Part shown: positions 33,048 to 42,510 of the stretch, one piece after another
How the letters are laid out: each line of letters starts with the position of its first letter
Position numbering within the stretch: the first letter of the stretch is position 1
From: Fidelibacterota bacterium
Lineage (GTDB): Bacteria > Fidelibacterota > UBA2242 > JAFGTP01
Direction of reading: 5' to 3'
Assembly (NCBI GenBank): GCA_016934035.1
Contig: JAFGTP010000031.1
Coordinates: forward strand, 62,001 to 126,000
Length of the DNA stretch: 64,000 nucleotides
Notes under the pieces: generated by a model
What the model was told of the DNA's origin: nothing
Seen by the model: the letters and a program-made list of their open reading frames with translations, nothing else
Databases searched by the model: none
Program-made: the position numbers and the translations under genes

Positions 33048-34424
33048 ATGAAATCCAAAACAATCAATTATGGTTATCTGTTTTTTATTTCTCTTGTAGC
33101 AGCATTAGGAGGGGGCCTGTTTGGATTTGATACTGCAGTAATTTCCGGAACGATCAGCGATGTCAAATCAATTTTTGGTTTCAGCTCAGTACTTGAAGGA
33201 TGGTTTGTAAGTTCAGCCCTCGTTGGCTGTATTATCGGCGTGAGTCTGGCCGGAAAATTAAGCGATAGTTATGGCCGGAAAAAAAATCTGATTTTATCCG
33301 CTTTATTATTTCTGGTATCCGCACTGGGGTGTATGGTAGCTCCCACCGGTGAAGTTCTTGTCATTTTTCGCATGATTGGCGGAATTGGTGTGGGTGTGGC
33401 CTCGATCATTTCACCGCTTTTTATATCCGAAGTCTCCCCGTCCAATCTGCGTGGCCGTATGGTGACATTGTACCAATTAGCAATCACCATCGGAATATTG
33501 GTTGCATATTTTTCAAATACCATCATTGTATATTTGTCAGAAAATGTGGATTTCTCGTCCGGCCTGTTTCACTGGATCATTAATGATGAAAAATGGCGGA
33601 TGATGTTTGGTGCAGAAATATTGCCGGCCTTAGTTTTTTTACTAATGATTTTTTTTATTCCCCAAAGTCCCCGTTGGCTCATGACCCAAAATCATGAAAA
33701 AGCAGCCCAACGGATCCTGGATAAAATATCTCCTTCAACCAGTGCTGAAGAATTAAAAAACATTCGAGATAATCTGATTACAGAAAAAGGCAAATTATCC
33801 GATTTGATGAAACCGGGATTACAGAAAGCCTTGTATATTGGCCTCTTTCTGGCAATATTGTCACAATTTAGCGGTATCAATGTGATTATTTATTACGGAC
33901 CTAAAATTTTATCCGAGGCTGGTTTCACAGAGAGCAATGCCATCAGTAGTCAGGTATTGATTGGTGTGATCAATGTTGTTTTTACACTTTTGGCAATCTG
34001 GAAGATTGATTCTTTTGGACGCAAACCATTGCTGCTCTTTGGTATTGCAGGCTGTATCCTTTCCCATCTGATTATTGCAATATTATTTTTATTTTCTGTG
34101 CAGGGTTATGTCCTGGTATTTTTTCTGACACTTTTTATTGCCAGTTTTGCCTTTTCATTGGGACCCATTACCTGGGTGGTCATTGCAGAAATTTATCCTA
34201 CAAAAATTCGTGGCCGGGCCATGTCCATTGCCACCGTTTCACTTTGGTTTGCCAATGCCATTGTTGGCCAGTTGTTTCCAGTTATGTTGGAATCATTAAA
34301 AGCTGTGGGCACATTTCTCATTTTTTCCCTGATTTTAATTCCTGCTTTCTACATGGTCTGGAAATTTGTACCGGAAACGAAAAATAAGAGCCTGGAAGAA
34401 ATTGAGGCTCTATGGTTTCAGTGA
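33048..34424 (+). CDS. MFS sugar porter (sugar:H+ symporter)
   Basis: Protein of 458 aa with 12 predicted membrane helices. Sugar-porter signatures are complete: GLFGFDTAVISGTI in helix 1, DSYGRKK between helices 2 and 3, IPQSPRWLM after helix 6, QFSGINVIIYYGP in helix 7 and PETKNKSLEEIE at the end. This matches the XylE/GalP/GLUT-type family that imports hexoses or pentoses with protons. Its place as the last gene of the mannoside operon suggests transport of mannose or a mannobiose-like product across the inner membrane. No dedicated regulator gene is adjacent. Confidence 0.9.
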   Translation: MKSKTINYGYLFFISLVAALGGGLFGFDTAVISGTISDVKSIFGFSSVLEGWFVSSALVGCIIGVSLAGKLSDSYGRKKNLILSALLFLVSALGCMVAPTGEVLVIFRMIGGIGVGVASIISPLFISEVSPSNLRGRMVTLYQLAITIGILVAYFSNTIIVYLSENVDFSSGLFHWIINDEKWRMMFGAEILPALVFLLMIFFIPQSPRWLMTQNHEKAAQRILDKISPSTSAEELKNIRDNLITEKGKLSDLMKPGLQKALYIGLFLAILSQFSGINVIIYYGPKILSEAGFTESNAISSQVLIGVINVVFTLLAIWKIDSFGRKPLLLFGIAGCILSHLIIAILFLFSVQGYVLVFFLTLFIASFAFSLGPITWVVIAEIYPTKIRGRAMSIATVSLWFANAIVGQLFPVMLESLKAVGTFLIFSLILIPAFYMVWKFVPETKNKSLEEIEALWFQ

Positions 34425-34514
34425 ATCATAAAAATTAGAAACCGAATATAGATTTCAGCCTCTTACAAGTGGTCATGCCTGATCTGATATAAATCATGAT
34501 CTCCTCCATTGACA

Positions 34515-35891
34515 ATGAAGAAGGATGTTAATAAATTCCCGTCAATTATTAAGGATAAAGAAATGTTAAATTCCGGTCATTGTCTGGTCTTAAGTGGTGG
34601 CGGTGCCAAAGGCGTCTATCATATCGGCGTTTGGAGAGCCCTTCAGGAGTTGGGAGTCAAGGTTGATGCATTTATTGGAAACTCCATCGGAGCAATTGTC
34701 GCCGGTTTCCTGGCCCAGGGTAAATTCAAGCGTATGGAAGAAATCGGTAGCCATATGGGAATTGATTTTATCCTCAACATTCCGGAAGAATTCATCGAAA
34801 ATGGTGAGGTCAAAATAAATCCCGCCAAACTAACCGGTTTTACCAAATTCTACAAAACGATCATAGACAAAAAAGGTTTGGATACCAGCCCTTTGCGTCA
34901 ATTGCTGAAAAATAACCTGGATGAAGAAAAGATCAGAAAACGGGGGAAAGACCTCGGAATCGTTACCTTTAATATTTCCGACATGAAGCCGAAAAAACTA
35001 TTTATTGAAGATATGGAAAGGGGGGAAGTGATCAATTACCTGCTGGCCAGTTCTGCCTTTCCTGGTTTTGAGCGAACTGAAATAAACGGAAAAAAATATA
35101 TCGACGGCGGTGTTTATGATAATATTCCTTTTTCCATGGCGAGACAGCGGGGATATAAAAAAATAATCGTCTCGGACATATCCGGCCTCGGAATGCGGCG
35201 CAAGATGGATATAACCGGCACCCAGACAATTTATATCAAAAATTCCATCAATATGGGAGGAGTCCTGGATTTTGACAAACAATTTTTACAGGATTATACC
35301 TATCTGGGTTACCTGGACACCCTGAAAACCTTTGAAGTGCTGGTGGGTTATAATTATTTTATTTCTCCTGATGAAGAACTGGAAACAGACTTTATGAATC
35401 TGATTTGCAAGGATGTCCAGTCAGTTCGGAATTATGCCAAAACTTTTTTGGATGTCGATGCGGGCACCTTTAGTACCAGTATTAAGAATATCTTCCCTGA
35501 ATATTCCAGGTTTGAAAAAAACTGGCTGGTGGTTTTAGTGGATTGCGCTGCAAAAATTCTTTCGGTGGACAGGCTCAGAAAATATACCTACCGGGAATTG
35601 CTTGTTGAGATCAATCAACAAATTACCATGATTAATAAGATGGTGGCCAAACTGAAAAAAGGGAAACTCTTTAATATTGAAGAATTTTTGAAGATATTGA
35701 AAAGTGGCAAAGACCTGGTGGAATCGCCTTATTATTATTACTGCCTGATAGATACTTTTCTGAAAGGTCGGGCGCAAAAACTTGCTCTGCGGGCTTTGAC
35801 CCGGATTTTTCCAGAAATTCCGGCCGGAATTTATTTTTTATTACTATTAAAAAATAATGGAATCAGAGATTCCAAATTACTGGCAGATTAA
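34515..35891 (+). CDS. Patatin-like phospholipase
   Basis: Protein of up to 458 aa. The ATG at 34515 is used; a better ribosome site (AAGGAT) precedes another ATG at 34563, which is equally plausible. The patatin domain is near the N-terminus: LSGGGAKGVYHIGV oxyanion loop, GNSIGAIVAG with the Ser nucleophile, and YIDGGVYDNIPF with the Asp of the dyad. The rest has no known domain and no signal peptide, so it is probably cytoplasmic. It could release fatty acids from membrane lipids; the long C-terminal helical region may mediate protein contacts. Its stop is adjacent to the end of the convergent rho gene. Confidence 0.85.
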   Translation: MKKDVNKFPSIIKDKEMLNSGHCLVLSGGGAKGVYHIGVWRALQELGVKVDAFIGNSIGAIVAGFLAQGKFKRMEEIGSHMGIDFILNIPEEFIENGEVKINPAKLTGFTKFYKTIIDKKGLDTSPLRQLLKNNLDEEKIRKRGKDLGIVTFNISDMKPKKLFIEDMERGEVINYLLASSAFPGFERTEINGKKYIDGGVYDNIPFSMARQRGYKKIIVSDISGLGMRRKMDITGTQTIYIKNSINMGGVLDFDKQFLQDYTYLGYLDTLKTFEVLVGYNYFISPDEELETDFMNLICKDVQSVRNYAKTFLDVDAGTFSTSIKNIFPEYSRFEKNWLVVLVDCAAKILSVDRLRKYTYRELLVEINQQITMINKMVAKLKKGKLFNIEEFLKILKSGKDLVESPYYYYCLIDTFLKGRAQKLALRALTRIFPEIPAGIYFLLLLKNNGIRDSKLLAD

Positions 35892-35892
35892 A

Positions 35893-36948
35893 TCACTTAT
35901 TAGACCCGTTTAGATAATTGATGGCAGCCAGCAAAGCCTCGGGAGGTTGCAATTCGACAACTTTTCTGCGAAGGTCATTGCTTTTTTCCAGCATTCTTTC
36001 GGAGAAGATCAAGTGTTCTTTCCGGGTAGAAGATTGGGATATGTCAATGGCAGGAAAAATTCTGCGTTCCGCCAGTTCTCTTGAAAGCCGCAGGTCCCAG
36101 TTGCCGGTACCTTTGAATTCCTGAAAAATCATTTCATCCATGCGGCTGCCTGTTTCCACCAGAATTGAAGCCAGGATGGTCAGAGATCCGCCGTCTTCCA
36201 CATTTTTTGCACGTCCAAAAAGCTGTCGCGGAATTTCCATGGCTTTGATACCCAGTCCGCCACTCATGGTTCGGCTGGATTTTGATTCTTTGTTGGAGGC
36301 CCTGGCCAAGCGTGTGAGTGAATCAATGAGAATGAAAACATCTTCGCCGGCTTCCAGCATTCGTGAGGCCATGTTAATTGTCATGCGGGCAATTCGCATA
36401 TGGCTTTCCGGGCTCATATCCGCTGAGGAATGAAAAACCATGGCTTTGGGCAGCGCCCGTTTAAAATCCGTAATTTCTTCCGGCCTTTCATCCACCAAAA
36501 GAGTAGCCAGTTTTATATCCGGATAATTGGTGCTGACAGATTTGGCGATATGTTTGATAAGGGATGTTTTTCCGGCTTTGGCCGGAGAAATGATCAGGCC
36601 ACGCTGACCTTTGGCTATGGGAATCAGTCGATCAATCAAACGACCGGTAGTATCATTTCTACTTTGACCGATCATTAACTGTTCCAGCGGATTGATGGGC
36701 GTTAGTTCTTTGTGTTGTTTGGTGAATTTATATTGATCAGGCGGTAAATTGTTGATTGCCAGAATGTTTTTTAAAAAACCATCAGCCAGTTCAACCACCA
36801 GGAAACAGCCTTCTCTGATTTTGAATTCTTTAATAAAATGATGAGGAACCTCAACATCATCGGGAAAAATTTCGAAGTTATTAAACGGATCTCGTAGATA
36901 AGCTTTTGAGTCCATTATTTCCAGAACACCACTTTTTATATTTTCCAT
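35893..36948 (-). CDS. rho: Transcription termination factor Rho, short form
   Basis: Protein of 351 aa against about 420 in E. coli. Missing is the N-terminal helical bundle: the RNA-binding domain starts almost at residue 8 (GVLEIMDSKAYLRDP) and is reduced. The ATPase core is complete: ISPAKAGKTSLI P-loop at 139-150, LLVDERPEEITDF, the Walker B-type ILIDSLTRLARASN, the Q-loop region (GGLGIKAMEIPRQLFGRAKN), TGSRMDEMIFQEFKGTGN and the arginine finger region (RELAERRIFPAID). The gene is probably functional as an RNA-dependent hexameric helicase. It is a lone minus-strand gene, convergent with the patatin and divergent from a sensor kinase. A second full-length Rho elsewhere in the genome cannot be excluded. 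Confidence 0.88.
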   Translation of the reverse strand: MENIKSGVLEIMDSKAYLRDPFNNFEIFPDDVEVPHHFIKEFKIREGCFLVVELADGFLKNILAINNLPPDQYKFTKQHKELTPINPLEQLMIGQSRNDTTGRLIDRLIPIAKGQRGLIISPAKAGKTSLIKHIAKSVSTNYPDIKLATLLVDERPEEITDFKRALPKAMVFHSSADMSPESHMRIARMTINMASRMLEAGEDVFILIDSLTRLARASNKESKSSRTMSGGLGIKAMEIPRQLFGRAKNVEDGGSLTILASILVETGSRMDEMIFQEFKGTGNWDLRLSRELAERRIFPAIDISQSSTRKEHLIFSERMLEKSNDLRRKVVELQPPEALLAAINYLNGSNK

Positions 36949-37115
36949 GTATTTTTTACCCCTAATAATAACTTGATAATCTAAAAAAATATTGTTTTAA
37001 AGAAAATCTTTATTCAAAAATAATTGTTTGGCGCCCAATAAAAAATAATGTTATTATCAGGATATTTATTTATTTTTGGTACTGGTGCAGAAATGAAAAA
37101 CCGGGGTGTTACTTT
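36949..37115. promoter_or_regulatory. Divergent spacer between rho and the sensor kinase
   Basis: AT-rich 167-bp gap serving two outward genes. TATTTTTG at 37071-37078 fits the TAnnTTTG -7 box for the kinase (38 nt before its ATG) but has no TTTG at the -33 spacing. Leader features for rho autoregulation were not seen. Confidence 0.3.
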
Positions 37116-39842
37116 ATGAATAATGGACGAATATTAATTGTCGAAGACGAATTGCTTTTCGCGGTAGATTTAGCCAATAATCTGGAAAGTATTGGTTATG
37201 AAATCGTGGAAAAAGTAACCAATGGCAAAGAAGCCCTGGAAAAAGCCCAAATTTTGAAGCCGGATTTGATTATGATGGATATCAAACTGGATGGAGATCT
37301 CTCCGGAATTGATACTTCCCAGCTTATCAAAGACACACTGGATATTCCCGTCATATTCCTGACGGCCCACAGCGATGTCCAGACGATTGAAGAGGCAAAA
37401 TTGACAGAACCCTACGGGTTCCTTCTGAAGCCTCTGCGCCTTGATGAAGTTAATTCCATGATCAAAACAGCCCTGCATAAACACCAGATTGAAAACAAAC
37501 TGAAGGAAAGTGAAAAAAGGTTTCGGGACATGACCGATCTGTTGCCTCAGCCGGTTTTTGAGGTGGATCTTGACGGGATAGTCTCTTTTGCCAATAGAAG
37601 TTTTCTTGAATATTTTTCTTTAGATTCCGTTGATGTGAAAAAAGGGATCAATTTTTACAGTTTGTTTCCTTCTGAAATGGAACCCCAGGTCCGGGCTAAT
37701 TTTGAAAAAATTCTGCAGGGTATTGCCTGTGTCAATTGCGAGATCAAAGTCCTGGATAAAAAAGGAAACAGTAAATTCACCCTCTTTTATGCCAATCGCA
37801 TTATCCATAAAGATGCGGTCACTGGAATTCGTGGCACCATCACCGATATTTCAGAAAGAATTGAAGCCGAGAGAGACATTCGGACCCAAAAACATTTTTT
37901 TGAGACAATTTTTGACAATTCACCGGAAGCCATTGCCTCGACGGATAAAAATGGAAACATTATCAGGGTTAATGCAAAATTTGAATCATTGTTTGGCTTC
38001 AACAAAGATGAGGTCCTGGGTAAAAATATTGATGAATTGCTGTCACCCGGGCCCTTGCAGGATGAGGCTGTGCGGTTTACCCAGTCCGTTGTCAATGAAA
38101 GAATGCGGAAATCCCTGGAAACAAAAAGGCGCCACAAAGACGGACGTCTGATTGACACAATCGTTGTCGGCAATCCGGTAATATCCGGCAATAAGCAGGT
38201 GGATTTTACCATTGCGATATATATTGATATAACCAGCCGAAAAAAAACAGAGCGGGAATTGAAACAAATTCATGAATTATACCAGAAAACCATTCAAAAT
38301 GCCAATGGCGTGCCTTATCGTTTGAATCTCGAATCCAAAGAATATGAATTTGTCGGCAGTGGTCTGGAAGAAATTTTAGGTTTGCCCCAGAAAGACTTTA
38401 ATTATGAATATTTTAAAAATATGAAACAGGAAGTCATTGTTCATGATAAATGTGATTACAGCACTTATAAAGAAAAATTCAGAAATGGTGAATTGGACCG
38501 GTACCAGGTGGATTTTAAATTTGTGGACCACAAAGGCCGGGAACGATGGATCAGCGATTGCTCCCTTCCCGTTTTTAGTTATGATGAGAGAGAAGTGGTC
38601 GAATCCATTGGTGTGCTGCAGGATATTACTCAAAGGAAATTGATCGAAAAGCAATTGCGGTTGGAAAAGAACAAATTGCAAAATTATCTGGATGTAGCCG
38701 GTGTGATTTTCCTTTCCCTTGATGTCAATATGAACGTCAACTTAATCAACCGAAAGGGATGTAAAATTCTTGGCCTGGAACCCCATGAAATTTTAGGTAA
38801 AAACTGGATCGAAAATTTTCTTCCTCCCAATATTCGTGACAAGATATGGGAGTTTTTTGATCACTTCATGAACCAGCAAATCGATATGTTTTCCAACGAT
38901 TACAAACGTTCGGCACAGTTTGAATCAAAATTGATATCCAAAGACAATGTAACGCGCAATATTCTCTGGAATAATATTTTGCTGAGGGATGAGAATAAAG
39001 TGATTACCGGGGTTTTATGTTCCGGTACGGATATCACCGATAAAGTCGTTGCAGAACAGGGCGTCAAAAAACTCAACCAGATTTTAAACCAGAAAAATCA
39101 TGATCTTGAAAGGATTATTTATGTCACCTCTCATGATCTGCGGTCACCCCTGGTCAACATTGAAGGATTCAGTGAAGAACTCAATAATGATGTCAATTTG
39201 ATCCTGACGGAAATTGAACAGGCCGGTTCCCTGGATGAACTGAAAATCAGGATTGAAAAAATTGTCAAACAAGACATTCCGGAATCGATTGGCTTTATCA
39301 AAAATTCTGTACTCAAAATCGAATCACTTCTTTCTGCCCTCTTGCAATTGTCCCGGCTGGGACGCCAGCAATTGGACCTGAAAGTGCTTAATATGAATGA
39401 TCTGATCGATTCGATTCTGAGTACTTTCGAATATCGGATCAAAAGGGAGAAAATTGATGTCAGAGTCAGCAACCTGCCGGAATGTATTGCTGATGCAAAA
39501 CAAATTAACCAACTCTTTTCCAATCTGATCGGCAATGCCATGAAATTTTTTCACCCCGACCGCCCGGGTGAAATTGAAATTCGTGGCCGAAAGATGGAAA
39601 AATTCAGCTATTATTATGTTTGGGACAATGGAATCGGAATCAAACGGGAAGACCAGGATAAAATTTTTGAAATTTTTAAACGGGTCCATAATAATGTCAA
39701 TATTGAAGGAGATGGTTTGGGCTTATCCATTGTTCGTCGAATTTTGGAAAAAAATCATGGCGAAATCAGGGTGGAATCTGAATATGAAAAATGGACCAAG
39801 TTTACAGTGGTTTTACCCAATATCAGATTTGAGGATGAGTAA
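37116..39842 (+). CDS. Hybrid sensor histidine kinase: REC - four PAS - HisKA - HATPase
   Basis: Protein of 908 aa. An N-terminal receiver (residues 1-120; DELLFAVDLANNLE, LIMMDIKLDG with phospho-Asp55, LTAHSD, LLKPL) is followed by four PAS domains: near 130 (LLPQPVFEVDLDGIV), 265 (DNSPEAIASTDKNGNII), 390 (NANGVPYRLNLESKEYE) and 530 (LDVAGVIFLSLDVNMNV). A HisKA dimerisation domain has His673 (TSHDLRSPL), and the ATPase has NAMKFFHP, DNGIGI and GDGLGLSIVRR. No membrane segment is present, so it is cytoplasmic, activated by ligand or redox at the PAS domains. Its end overlaps the end of the convergent kinase by 20 bp. No response regulator with a DNA-binding domain is near. Confidence 0.92.
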   Translation: MNNGRILIVEDELLFAVDLANNLESIGYEIVEKVTNGKEALEKAQILKPDLIMMDIKLDGDLSGIDTSQLIKDTLDIPVIFLTAHSDVQTIEEAKLTEPYGFLLKPLRLDEVNSMIKTALHKHQIENKLKESEKRFRDMTDLLPQPVFEVDLDGIVSFANRSFLEYFSLDSVDVKKGINFYSLFPSEMEPQVRANFEKILQGIACVNCEIKVLDKKGNSKFTLFYANRIIHKDAVTGIRGTITDISERIEAERDIRTQKHFFETIFDNSPEAIASTDKNGNIIRVNAKFESLFGFNKDEVLGKNIDELLSPGPLQDEAVRFTQSVVNERMRKSLETKRRHKDGRLIDTIVVGNPVISGNKQVDFTIAIYIDITSRKKTERELKQIHELYQKTIQNANGVPYRLNLESKEYEFVGSGLEEILGLPQKDFNYEYFKNMKQEVIVHDKCDYSTYKEKFRNGELDRYQVDFKFVDHKGRERWISDCSLPVFSYDEREVVESIGVLQDITQRKLIEKQLRLEKNKLQNYLDVAGVIFLSLDVNMNVNLINRKGCKILGLEPHEILGKNWIENFLPPNIRDKIWEFFDHFMNQQIDMFSNDYKRSAQFESKLISKDNVTRNILWNNILLRDENKVITGVLCSGTDITDKVVAEQGVKKLNQILNQKNHDLERIIYVTSHDLRSPLVNIEGFSEELNNDVNLILTEIEQAGSLDELKIRIEKIVKQDIPESIGFIKNSVLKIESLLSALLQLSRLGRQQLDLKVLNMNDLIDSILSTFEYRIKREKIDVRVSNLPECIADAKQINQLFSNLIGNAMKFFHPDRPGEIEIRGRKMEKFSYYYVWDNGIGIKREDQDKIFEIFKRVHNNVNIEGDGLGLSIVRRILEKNHGEIRVESEYEKWTKFTVVLPNIRFEDE

Positions 39843-41772
39843 ATGTGAAGCAGAAGCAGGCCCCCTGTTCTGATTTAAACTCAAATGATCCGTTGAGTTG
39901 CTTTACCAGGGTTTTGATCAGTTGCATACCAAAATGTTTTTTTTCTGCCGCAACACCAAAATCATAGCCAATTCCATCATCACTAATGCAGATACTGATT
40001 TGGTTATTGGACAAATCCTGAGCAAGGATGCTGATTTCCCCTGACTGTGATGGCCCAAAAGCGTGTTTCATGGCATTATTCAGCAATTCATTGACGATGA
40101 TTCCAATACAGGTCAGGGTTTTTACCGGAAGAACACGATCTGTAAGCGCTGTATGAATTGTAATTCTACCGGAATCGGGATAGTGTGACATGATTTCCCG
40201 AACCAGGGGCGATAAATAATTATTCAGGGACATGGCCGCATAATTATTGGTAGTGTACAGTTTATCATAAAGCATCATCATACTTTTGACCCGGCTTGCA
40301 GATGCCTGAAAAGCGGCCTTGACCGATTCGTCTTCAAAAGTTCGGGACTGGAGAGAAAGCATACTGGCGATAATATTCATATTATTTTTGATACGATGGT
40401 GGACTTCTTTGAGCAGAGTTTCCTTTTCTCGTAGCAGGCTTTTGATCTGCATTTCATCATTGATTTCCCTGGAAATATCTTTGACGGCGCCGGTTACTCC
40501 GGAAATTTTATTTTTTTCAAAATAGATGGGCCGGCTGGACCCGGAAATCCAGATTGAATTTCCATTTTTATGAATAATTCGAAAGGGATAGGGCTCCATT
40601 GGTCCGGAAAAGGCCTCTTTAAATTTGTCCATTACCTTTTCAATATCTTCCGAATGGATAAAATCAACAATATTTCGCCCCAGGAATTCATCTACTGTGT
40701 ATCCGGTCATATTGAAAATATAATCGTTAATATAGGTGAAACGCCCGTTTGAATCGACGATGTAAACCAGCTCACTGATATTGTTGAGAATATTTTGAAA
40801 GTAGATCTCACTTTCCATCAGTTTATCTTCAGCCTGAATTCGGTGAAGGGCACCGGCTGCAATGTGGGCAAAGGATTTTAAAAATTCCATGGAAAGGTCC
40901 GGCAGGCCCCGCTGGACACCAATCAGGGTCGTGCCGTAAAGTTTGTCTTCGATAAGGTAGGCAATGAGAAAAAAACGATCGACTTTCAAAAGGGACTTAA
41001 CCAGGGAATCCACCAGGGGCGGAATTTCTCCAAAAGTACATTCTGTCAGGGTCTGTTTGACATCCACGATAGTTTGGGTGATTTCTTCGTACATATCATC
41101 GGAAACCAGATATTCAGACTGGGTCATGTTTTTATTGGTCATGGCGATGACTTTGTTGAGGATATCTTTGTTGGTTTCGACTTTTTTCGTGACCAGGCAT
41201 TTTTTCTTATCATCATAGGCGACAAAGGTGATCAGGGGTGAACGGGTGAAATTTTTTAATTCGGTGATGAAAAAATCAATTAAATGGTGATCGTGTTTTT
41301 TGGTTGAGATTTCATAGGCCAGATCTTTTAAAAATCGTATCTGGCGGTTCTGTTCCCTAAGTTCCGCTTCATGCCTTCTGGTTTTTTCATGGGCTTCAAA
41401 AAGTTTCAGCGCCATTTCGATGGATGAATTCAGCACAAACCCATTGGAATTTTTTATGACATAACCATAGCCGGCAATTTCTTTGGCCAGGGAGGTATAT
41501 TTTTCTTCCGTATGAGATGTCAAAAATACTATGGGCAGTGCTTTAATTTTCAGGATGGCTTCAGCAGCTTCCACTCCCGACAGGGGGTTTCCCAGATCAA
41601 TATCCATTAAAATCAAATCCACCGGCTCCTTGAGAGAGATTTTTTCGATGGCCTTTTGACCGCTAAAAACATGATCGACATGATAGCCAAAGGATTCTAT
41701 TTGCTTTTTTTTATCAAAAGCAATGATAGCCTCGTCCTCAACCAGCAGAATGTTCTTTATTTTTATTTCCAT
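39823..41772 (-). CDS. Sensor kinase: REC - GAF-like - PAS - HisKA_2 - HATPase
   Basis: Protein of 649 aa. An N-terminal receiver (ILLVEDEAIIAFDKKKQIE, phospho-Asp57 in LILMDIDLG, FLTSHTEEKY) leads to a region at 160-340 that looks like a GAF domain (LITFVAYDDKKKCLV, KVDRFFLIAYLIED). One PAS domain follows (NNISELVYIVDSNGRFTYIN). The kinase core is of the HisKA_2 type: LLKEVHHRIKNNMNIIASML, with His458/His459 as phospho-acceptor, and an HATPase (VNELLNNAMKHAFG, SDDGIGYDF). It has no membrane segment. It is the mirror of the plus-strand kinase, overlapping it by 20 bp at the stop codons, and may belong to the same signalling network. Confidence 0.9.
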   Translation of the reverse strand: MEIKIKNILLVEDEAIIAFDKKKQIESFGYHVDHVFSGQKAIEKISLKEPVDLILMDIDLGNPLSGVEAAEAILKIKALPIVFLTSHTEEKYTSLAKEIAGYGYVIKNSNGFVLNSSIEMALKLFEAHEKTRRHEAELREQNRQIRFLKDLAYEISTKKHDHHLIDFFITELKNFTRSPLITFVAYDDKKKCLVTKKVETNKDILNKVIAMTNKNMTQSEYLVSDDMYEEITQTIVDVKQTLTECTFGEIPPLVDSLVKSLLKVDRFFLIAYLIEDKLYGTTLIGVQRGLPDLSMEFLKSFAHIAAGALHRIQAEDKLMESEIYFQNILNNISELVYIVDSNGRFTYINDYIFNMTGYTVDEFLGRNIVDFIHSEDIEKVMDKFKEAFSGPMEPYPFRIIHKNGNSIWISGSSRPIYFEKNKISGVTGAVKDISREINDEMQIKSLLREKETLLKEVHHRIKNNMNIIASMLSLQSRTFEDESVKAAFQASASRVKSMMMLYDKLYTTNNYAAMSLNNYLSPLVREIMSHYPDSGRITIHTALTDRVLPVKTLTCIGIIVNELLNNAMKHAFGPSQSGEISILAQDLSNNQISICISDDGIGYDFGVAAEKKHFGMQLIKTLVKQLNGSFEFKSEQGACFCFTFTHPQI

Positions 41773-41864
41773 GGGATTATTAAATTTTTTAACTCACCTG
41801 ATTAGAATAATTAGGCTTAAAATAACGTATAATTTTTAACCTTGCAACAGGTAGTTTGATTGTG

Positions 41865-41893
41865 AAAAAAAGCCGGTTTCAGCCGGCTTTTTG
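41865..41893. terminator. Bidirectional intrinsic terminator between the kinase promoter region and the envelope operon
   Basis: Stem agccgg / gccggct extended by A-rich and T-rich flanks on both sides (aaaaaa before, tttttgg after). It ends the minus-strand operon that finishes at 41913. Confidence 0.75.
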
Positions 41894-41912
41894 GTTGTTC
41901 ATATAAGGATGA

Positions 41913-42500
41913 TTATTTTCTTTGAGTCGGATCTACCTGTTCCAGTGTAATGTAAACGTAGTGAGGTTCATCTTCTTCACCATGGTGTGTGTGCAAATGC
42001 ATATAGCCGGATTTTCCAACCCAGGTCAGCACGCCGTCTTCGAAAATTCCGACACGGCAGGTTTTTAATCCCTGGGATAATTCAAATTCACCGTAGGCAT
42101 TGCCGTCTCTGATGGACAGGGTGGACCTTTTTTCTACCGAGTAATCACCATTGGTAATGATGTCAATTTCACCCTTGTCTTTTCTGACCCAGTAATCATC
42201 AAAATCAAGAGGATCGCCGGTGAATTCGTTATTGAAATTGTAGATATCCTGATATTTTAATTCGTAGTAATTTTCATAGTATTCTTCATAGGATACATCC
42301 AGCGCATAGAAAACCACTTTGATTTTGTCGATTTCCTGGGGACTCAGGGCTTTGCCCAGGTGGGGTTGATTTTCGGAATTAGCAGGGATTTGAAAAATGA
42401 ACTGAATGGCAGTTCCCGGTCTTGAATTGACAGGATTATGCTCACAAAATTGAAACAACAGCAGCGATAATATGACGATAATGATAATTTTGTATTTCAT
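41913..42500 (-). CDS. Lipoprotein of unknown function
   Basis: Protein of 195 aa. The start at 42500 follows AAGGAGAAC; an upstream Met (42524) is less likely. The N-terminus (IIIIVILSLLLFQFC) ends in a lipobox with Cys19. The mature part is rich in Tyr and acidic residues (YYENYYELKYQDIYNF), has a beta-rich look, and includes SGYMHLHTHHGEEDEPHYVYI with a His cluster that might bind metal. No family is recognised. It is the last gene of a four-gene operon with two CsgG-like proteins and a barrel, so an outer-membrane-anchored accessory role is likely. The preceding gene's stop overlaps the alternative start region. Confidence 0.65.
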   Translation of the reverse strand: MKYKIIIIVILSLLLFQFCEHNPVNSRPGTAIQFIFQIPANSENQPHLGKALSPQEIDKIKVVFYALDVSYEEYYENYYELKYQDIYNFNNEFTGDPLDFDDYWVRKDKGEIDIITNGDYSVEKRSTLSIRDGNAYGEFELSQGLKTCRVGIFEDGVLTWVGKSGYMHLHTHHGEEDEPHYVYITLEQVDPTQRK

Positions 42501-42510
42501 GTTGTTCTCC

